Positions 59,841 through 64,000 of a stretch of DNA of 64,000 nucleotides are shown here, in pieces. Made by a program: the position numbers and the translations under genes. The notes under the pieces were generated by a model, which saw only the letters and a list, made by a program, of their open reading frames with translations, searched no databases and was not told the DNA's origin. The stretch covers positions 1-64,000 of the forward strand of contig JAIPDO010000006.1 in the NCBI GenBank assembly GCA_021737645.1. The letters run 5' to 3'. The stretch's first letter is position 1, and each line of letters starts with the position of its first letter. Source of the stretch: Desulfarculaceae bacterium. GTDB lineage: Bacteria > Desulfobacterota > Desulfarculia > Desulfarculales > Desulfarculaceae.

Positions 59841-59843
59841 AAA

Positions 59844-60284
59844 ATGTCAGGCAACAAGAAACCCGAGGCGGACAGCCGTTTTGCCAAGTTCGGCACGGTG
59901 AGCTTCACCGCCACCACCAAGGTCAACGACTTCATCGGTTATCTGGAAGACGGCCAGGTGTGCGGCACCAAGTGCCTCACCTGCGGGGCGGTGTTCTTTC
60001 CGCCGCGGGCCCAGTGCCACAAGTGCCTGGATAAGGCCCAAATCGAGTGGTTCCAGGTGCAGGGCAGCGGCAAGCTGGCTACTTACAGCGAGCTGAAATA
60101 CGCCCCCACCGGATTCGGCGAGGACCTGCCCTATGCCATCGCGGTGTTGGATATGGGCGGCTACAAGCTCTTCGGCCGCATCGGCGACGTGCCCCTGGAC
60201 GAGGTGAGGGTGGGCATGGAGCTGGTGCCTGTGGCCAACGAGCTGCCTGGTGGTCAGATCAATTATGTGTTCAACCGGTCCTGA
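59844..60284 (+). CDS. DUF35 zinc-ribbon/OB-fold protein, thiolase partner
   Basis: 146 residues: a zinc ribbon with four cysteines (CLTC and CHKC, about residues 44-67) followed by an OB-fold (YSELKYAPTGF, YAIAVLDMGGYKLFGRIG). In other systems DUF35 binds CoA and activates thiolase-fold partners in retro-aldol or condensation steps. Coding begins 3 bases after the thiolase stop. Function in this operon is inferred from that pairing. Confidence 0.92.
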   Translation: MSGNKKPEADSRFAKFGTVSFTATTKVNDFIGYLEDGQVCGTKCLTCGAVFFPPRAQCHKCLDKAQIEWFQVQGSGKLATYSELKYAPTGFGEDLPYAIAVLDMGGYKLFGRIGDVPLDEVRVGMELVPVANELPGGQINYVFNRS

Positions 60285-60321
60285 ACACTACTGAGAGAAC
60301 CGGAGAACCACAGGTGATATC

Positions 60322-62058
60322 ATGAGCGCGCCTAAACAAAAAAGCGGTAGACCCCTGAACTTCAACGGAACCGTGGCCGAGGCCCTGGCCAAGGGCTTGG
60401 TGCGTCACGGGGTGAGCCTGGTGTTCGGCCAGAGCCTGCCCAGCGCCTTGCACCTGGCGGCCAAGAGCCACGGCATACGCCAGGCCTGGTACCGCACCGA
60501 AAACGCCGGTGGGGCCATGGCCGACGCCTTCGCCCGCCTCTCCCACCGGGTGGGGGTGGTCACCGCCCAGAACGGCCCGGCGGCCACTCTGCTGGTGCCG
60601 CCGTTGGCCGAGGCGCTCAAGGCCTCGGTGCCGGTGGTGGCCCTGGTGCAGGATGTGGCCCTTACCCAGACCGACAAGAACGCCTTTCAGGACTTCGACC
60701 ATATGGCCCTGCTCGGGGCTTGCACCAAGTGGGTGCGCCGCCTGGACCAGGCAAGCCGGGTGGATGACTACCTGGACATGGCCTTTAGGGCGGCGGTGAG
60801 CGGCCGCCCCGGACCGGTGGCGTTGCTTCTGCCCGCCGATCTGCTGCTGGCCCCCTATCAGCCGAGCGCCACGCCCCGCACCCAGAGCCTGGGGTGCTAT
60901 CCCCTGGAGCGCACCATGCCGGGCCTCATGCATTTGGAGGAGGCGGCGGACATGCTGGCCCAGGCCAAGCGCCCCCTGGTGATCGCCGGGGGTGGGGTTC
61001 ATCTGTCTGGAGCCAGCGAGGAGTTGGCCATGCTACAGGAGTCCGCCTCCCTGCCCGTGGGCACCACGGTGATGGGCAAGGGCTCGGTGGACGAGAACCA
61101 CCCCCTGAGCCTGGGGGTGGTGGGCTACTTCATGGGCACCGGCGGGGCGTCAAAGTTCCAGCGGGAGCTGGTCGAAAAGGCGGACCTGGTGCTGTTGGTG
61201 GGCAATCGCACCAACCAAAACGGCACCGACACTTGGTCCCTGTATCCCCCCAAGGCCCGCTACATTCACATCGACGCGGACCCCATGGAGATAGGGCGCA
61301 ACTACGAGGCCCTGCCTCTGTTGGGCGACGCCAAGCTGATACTGAGCGAGTTGATGGCCCTCATGGAGGGCCGCGACCTGTCCGCGCGCCAGGCGGCCCG
61401 CCCGGCCCTGGAGAAAAAAATCGCCAAGGGCAAGGCCCGCCACCAGCAGGAGGCCAAGGGCCTGCTGCGCTCGGGGCGCAAGCCGGTCAGGCCCGAGCGG
61501 GTCATGTACGAGCTGAACCGCCGCCTCACCCCCGAGACGGTGGTGGTGGCAGACGCCAGCTACTCCTCCATCTGGGTGGCCAACTACCTGACCAGCCTGG
61601 CTCCGGGCATGCGCTTTATCACCCCGCGGGGCCTGGCCGGATTGGGCTGGGGCCTGCCCATGGCCATGGGGGCCAAGCTGGCCCGGCCCCAGTCCCCGGT
61701 GGTCTGCCTGGCCGGGGACGGCGGCTTCGGGCACTCCTGGTCCGAGTTGGAAGCGGCGGGCCGCATGGGCCTGGACTTGACCATCTTGGTGCTCAACAAC
61801 CGCATTCTGGGATACCAAAAGCACGCTGAAAATGTTAAGTTCGGCGATCACACCGATGCGGTGTACATGTCCGATGTGGACCACGCGGCGGTGGCCGAGG
61901 CCTGCGGGTGCCGGGGCGTTCGGGTGCGGGAGCCGGGCCAATTGCCCGAGGCCCTGGACCTGGCCCTGGGTGAGCCGGGGCCGGTGTTGGTGGACATTCT
62001 CACCGACCCCACGGCTTATCCGCCCATCACCAGTTTCGAGGGCAAGCTGGCTATGTGA
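60322..62058 (+). CDS. Thiamine-diphosphate-dependent enzyme (acetolactate synthase/benzoylformate decarboxylase superfamily)
   Basis: 578 residues: N-terminal Pyr domain (about 15-190) with cofactor-activating Glu in WYRTENAGGAMADAFAR, a central Rossmann-like domain (about 205-345) and C-terminal PP domain with the metal-diphosphate motif AGDGGFGHSWSELEAAGRMGLDLTILVLNN. It may ligate or cleave a 2-hydroxyacyl-CoA, decarboxylate a 2-oxo acid or act as an acetolactate-type synthase; no single choice is supported by the residues I can read. AGGTGA precedes the ATG. Reports on ketone-degrading sulfate reducers place a similar enzyme with a B12 mutase, which makes the pairing here notable. Confidence 0.9.
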   Translation: MSAPKQKSGRPLNFNGTVAEALAKGLVRHGVSLVFGQSLPSALHLAAKSHGIRQAWYRTENAGGAMADAFARLSHRVGVVTAQNGPAATLLVPPLAEALKASVPVVALVQDVALTQTDKNAFQDFDHMALLGACTKWVRRLDQASRVDDYLDMAFRAAVSGRPGPVALLLPADLLLAPYQPSATPRTQSLGCYPLERTMPGLMHLEEAADMLAQAKRPLVIAGGGVHLSGASEELAMLQESASLPVGTTVMGKGSVDENHPLSLGVVGYFMGTGGASKFQRELVEKADLVLLVGNRTNQNGTDTWSLYPPKARYIHIDADPMEIGRNYEALPLLGDAKLILSELMALMEGRDLSARQAARPALEKKIAKGKARHQQEAKGLLRSGRKPVRPERVMYELNRRLTPETVVVADASYSSIWVANYLTSLAPGMRFITPRGLAGLGWGLPMAMGAKLARPQSPVVCLAGDGGFGHSWSELEAAGRMGLDLTILVLNNRILGYQKHAENVKFGDHTDAVYMSDVDHAAVAEACGCRGVRVREPGQLPEALDLALGEPGPVLVDILTDPTAYPPITSFEGKLAM

Positions 62059-62120
62059 CCGAATGGCGGGAACTCCCGGCCTCGGCGCGGGCGGCCGCCC
62101 AGACAGGAGCAGCGACGAGC

Positions 62121-62426
62121 ATGAGTAAAGTGCATCTGACCGCCAAGATAGTGGCCAAAGAGGGCCAGGCCGACAACGTGGAAAAGGCGCTACTGGCCGT
62201 GGTTCCCACGGTGCGCGCCGAAAACGGATGCCTGCGCTATGACCTGCACCGGGAAAGCCGGGAGGGTAATGATTTCCTGTTCTACGAGATATGGGAAAGC
62301 CCCGACGCCCTCAAGGCCCATGGACAGTCCGCGCACATGAACGCCATGCGCGAAAGCATCAAAGACCTGGTGGACGGCCCCACCCAGATAAGCTTCTGGC
62401 GGGCCGTGGACCGGATGGACGGCTGA
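62121..62426 (+). CDS. ABM (antibiotic biosynthesis monooxygenase) domain protein
   Basis: 102-residue ferredoxin-like fold: AKIVAKEGQADNVEKAL, TVRAENGCLRYDLHRE, FLFYEIWESPDALKAH, the YgiN/quinol-monooxygenase pattern. I used the ATG at 62121 because AGGAG precedes it; a longer frame from 62055 adds residues unlike the family. In an anaerobe it more likely acts as a small isomerase, decarboxylase-like or stress protein than as an oxygenase. Last gene of operon 2, 62 bases after the thiamine-enzyme gene. Confidence 0.85.
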   Translation: MSKVHLTAKIVAKEGQADNVEKALLAVVPTVRAENGCLRYDLHRESREGNDFLFYEIWESPDALKAHGQSAHMNAMRESIKDLVDGPTQISFWRAVDRMDG

Positions 62427-62435
62427 TCAACCCGG

Positions 62436-62468
62436 CCGGTCCTCACGCCACTCTGGCGCGAGGACCGG
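62436..62468 (+). terminator. Hairpin at the end of catabolic operon 2
   Basis: Stem CCGGTCCTCACGCC / GGCGCGAGGACCGG with one mismatch and a five-base loop, 9 bases after the stop, followed by only a short CTTCTT tail. Likely terminator, separating operon 2 from lipB. Confidence 0.65.
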
Positions 62469-62603
62469 CTTCTTGCCTCGCGACCAAGGCCCAGCCCTCC
62501 TACCCGTGACCAAGATATTTCACTCCGATTTTGGCGGCGGTTTTGCTCCCGCTAATGGGGGGGGCCGCTTGTGCGTTCTGCTCCACCGAGGTAGCATTGC
62601 CCC

Positions 62604-63299
62604 ATGTCCGAGGTGAAACTGCTCAAGCTGGGCCTCACTCCATACCCGGAGGGTTTGGAGTTGATGCGCCGCTTGGCCGCCCTGAAACAACAGCGGCCCG
62701 CCCCCCAGGTGCTCATGCTCCTGGAGCACGAGCCGGTGTTGACCATGGGCCGCCGGGCCGCTGACAGCGACATCCTGGCCCCTCCCGAGCTTTTGGATCG
62801 GGAGGGCATCGCGGTGCACCGGGTGGAGCGCGGCGGGCTGATCACCTATCACGGCCCCGGCCAACTGGTGGCCTACCCCCTGCTGGAATTGGAGGCCCTG
62901 GGGCTGAGCATCGGCGATCTGGTGCGGTCCTTGGAGCGGACCCTGCTGGCCACCCTGGCCGACCTGGGGGTTCAGGGCAACCTGCATGAGGGCCATCCCG
63001 GCGCCTGGCACGGCGAAAAGAAGCTGGCCTCCATCGGGATCGCGGTCAAGGGCGGGGTCACCTTGCACGGCTTGGCCTTGAATTTGGACCCCGACTTGGA
63101 GCATTTTAAGCTTATCAACCCCTGCGGCCTCACCGGTTCGCCCATGACTTCGGTGCGCCAGGTGACCGGCCGCGAGGTGGACGCCAAAGGGGCCACGGAC
63201 CTACTGGCCGGGCACATGTGCCGGGAGCTTGGCCTCGACGCTTCGCCCTGGAGCCTGGAGCAGGCCGAGGCCTGTTTGCGGGAGGGTCATTTCGCCTAG
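62604..63299 (+). CDS. lipB: Octanoyltransferase (lipoyl(octanoyl) transferase)
   Basis: Moves octanoyl from acyl-carrier protein to lipoyl domains. The 231-residue sequence has the LipB signature RGGLITYHGPGQLVAYP near residue 71-88, the substrate Lys in GEKKLASIGIAVKGGVTLHGLALN and the catalytic Cys in INPCGLTGSPMTS. The gene has its own position after the operon 2 terminator. An AcoR-type regulator gene follows, so a lipoate-dependent dehydrogenase complex may be encoded beyond the window. Confidence 0.95.
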   Translation: MSEVKLLKLGLTPYPEGLELMRRLAALKQQRPAPQVLMLLEHEPVLTMGRRAADSDILAPPELLDREGIAVHRVERGGLITYHGPGQLVAYPLLELEALGLSIGDLVRSLERTLLATLADLGVQGNLHEGHPGAWHGEKKLASIGIAVKGGVTLHGLALNLDPDLEHFKLINPCGLTGSPMTSVRQVTGREVDAKGATDLLAGHMCRELGLDASPWSLEQAEACLREGHFA

Positions 63300-63368
63300 C
63301 AGACCCCTGCCGCCGGGCGGGGGCCGGGAAAGATCGGCGGCAACTTCGCCTTAAAGAGGAAAGAAGTC

Positions 63369-64000
63369 GTGGAGCAAAAAAATCCCCGCGGCAAACTAAC
63401 CGAAGCCTGGCAACAGTTCGCCCAAACCGGGCAGGTGGACCGCACCGCCGTGCGTTCGGACGTGGCCGACTCCTGGCGGCGCTGCTATCGCCAGGGCCTG
63501 AGGCCCAACGCCCCCAAGGGCTCGTTTAAGCTTTCCTCCGCCCAACTGGCTCGCATCCGCGCGGCCAACGCCGACTTTATCGAGGCGGCCCTGCCTTTCA
63601 TGCGCTTTTTGCAGAGCGCGGTGCGGGGCACCGGCTTTATCCTGGTGCTCACCAATGCCGAAGGGGTGCTGCTGGACGTGTTCGGCGACGAAGACATCCT
63701 GCGCATGGCTCGGGACAACAACTACGTGGCCGGCAGCAGCCGGGCCGAGGAAGAGGTGGGCACCAACTCCATCGGGCTTTGCCTGGTGGAGAAAAAGCCC
63801 ATCCAGGTCACCGGGCCGGAGCACTACAACGAGCGCCACCACGACTGGACCTGCTCCTCGGCCCCGGTGTTTTCGCCCGAGGGCAGCCTGCTGGGGGCCA
63901 TCACCCTGTCGGGCAAATCCTCCAGCGCCCACCTGCACACCCTGGGCATGGTCATCTCCGCCGCCGAGGCCATCGAAAACAAGCTGAAGCAGCGCAAGGC
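63369..64000 (+). CDS. Sigma-54-type Fis-family regulator (AcoR-like), N-terminal part
   Basis: The frame is open to the window end, so only 210 residues are seen. The GTG start at 63369 is preceded by AGAGGA at good spacing. The visible part is an AcoR-type sensor domain: WRRCYRQGL, then a GAF-like fold with the hallmark GTNSIGLCLVEKKPIQVTG, HYNERHHDWTCSSAP and GAITLSGKSS. The AAA+ and Fis domains should follow outside the window. AcoR-type proteins activate sigma-54 promoters for acetoin or related dehydrogenases; the target here is unknown. Confidence 0.88.
   Translation, partial: MEQKNPRGKLTEAWQQFAQTGQVDRTAVRSDVADSWRRCYRQGLRPNAPKGSFKLSSAQLARIRAANADFIEAALPFMRFLQSAVRGTGFILVLTNAEGVLLDVFGDEDILRMARDNNYVAGSSRAEEEVGTNSIGLCLVEKKPIQVTGPEHYNERHHDWTCSSAPVFSPEGSLLGAITLSGKSSSAHLHTLGMVISAAEAIENKLKQRK

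Overview
The window is GC-rich, densely packed, almost wholly chromosomal-core or catabolic DNA from an anaerobic Gram-negative bacterium. Kdo/LPS genes (waaA, kdsD), System II cytochrome c maturation (resB, ccsB), a B12-dependent class II ribonucleotide reductase, a half-ferritin, large branched-chain-type ABC uptake systems and CoA-ligase/B12-mutase catabolic genes together suggest a sulfate-reducer-like Desulfobacterota member (Desulfarculia-like is my guess; lineage is inference, not shown). No rRNA, tRNA, CRISPR array, transposase or phage module was seen.

Region 1 (1-3.1 kb): the 3' end of corA converges on a class II ribonucleotide reductase gene whose upstream region carries two NrdR-like boxes 31 bases apart. 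Region 2 (3.1-21.8 kb): about 19 kb, all on the minus strand: YkgJ-like protein, polA, an alpha/beta hydrolase, waaA, an unknown 414-aa protein, carA, a DUF4405 membrane protein, carB, an SRA-HNH endonuclease gene of visibly lower GC, purF, kdsD, resB, ccsB and an MBL hydrolase. Region 3 (21.8-23.7 kb): a plus-strand ferritin-like gene with a lysine-rich tail and a well-formed promoter, converging on an outer-membrane barrel gene.

Region 4 (23.7-30.3 kb): an RND tripartite efflux operon (TetR regulator, TolC, adaptor, RND pump) led by a promoter with an 18-base TetR-type palindrome. Region 5 (30.4-33.3 kb): a membrane-bound PAS hybrid histidine kinase.

Region 6 (33.5-62.4 kb): a catabolic island made of two divergent operons. 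The minus-strand operon (44.6 to 35.1 kb) encodes crotonase, flavodoxin-like reductase, acyl-CoA ligase, a complete five-part Liv-type ABC importer, a MaoC hydratase and a hydrolase. The plus-strand operon (46.5 to 62.4 kb, 15 genes, ending at a hairpin) encodes a GntR/FCD regulator, two SDRs, a two-subunit B12-dependent acyl-CoA mutase with epimerase, an acyl-CoA ligase, a second Liv-type importer (with permease and ATPase fused), an amidohydrolase, a thiolase with its DUF35 partner, a thiamine-diphosphate enzyme and an ABM-domain protein. Between them sit a tandem double-TetR regulator and the GntR gene, each next to a promoter with a palindromic candidate operator. The parts fit uptake of carboxylic acids or ketone-derived acids, CoA activation, B12 rearrangement, dehydrogenation and thiolytic cleavage; the actual substrate is not decided by the sequence.

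Region 7 (62.6-64 kb): lipB and the start of an AcoR-type regulator that runs off the window.
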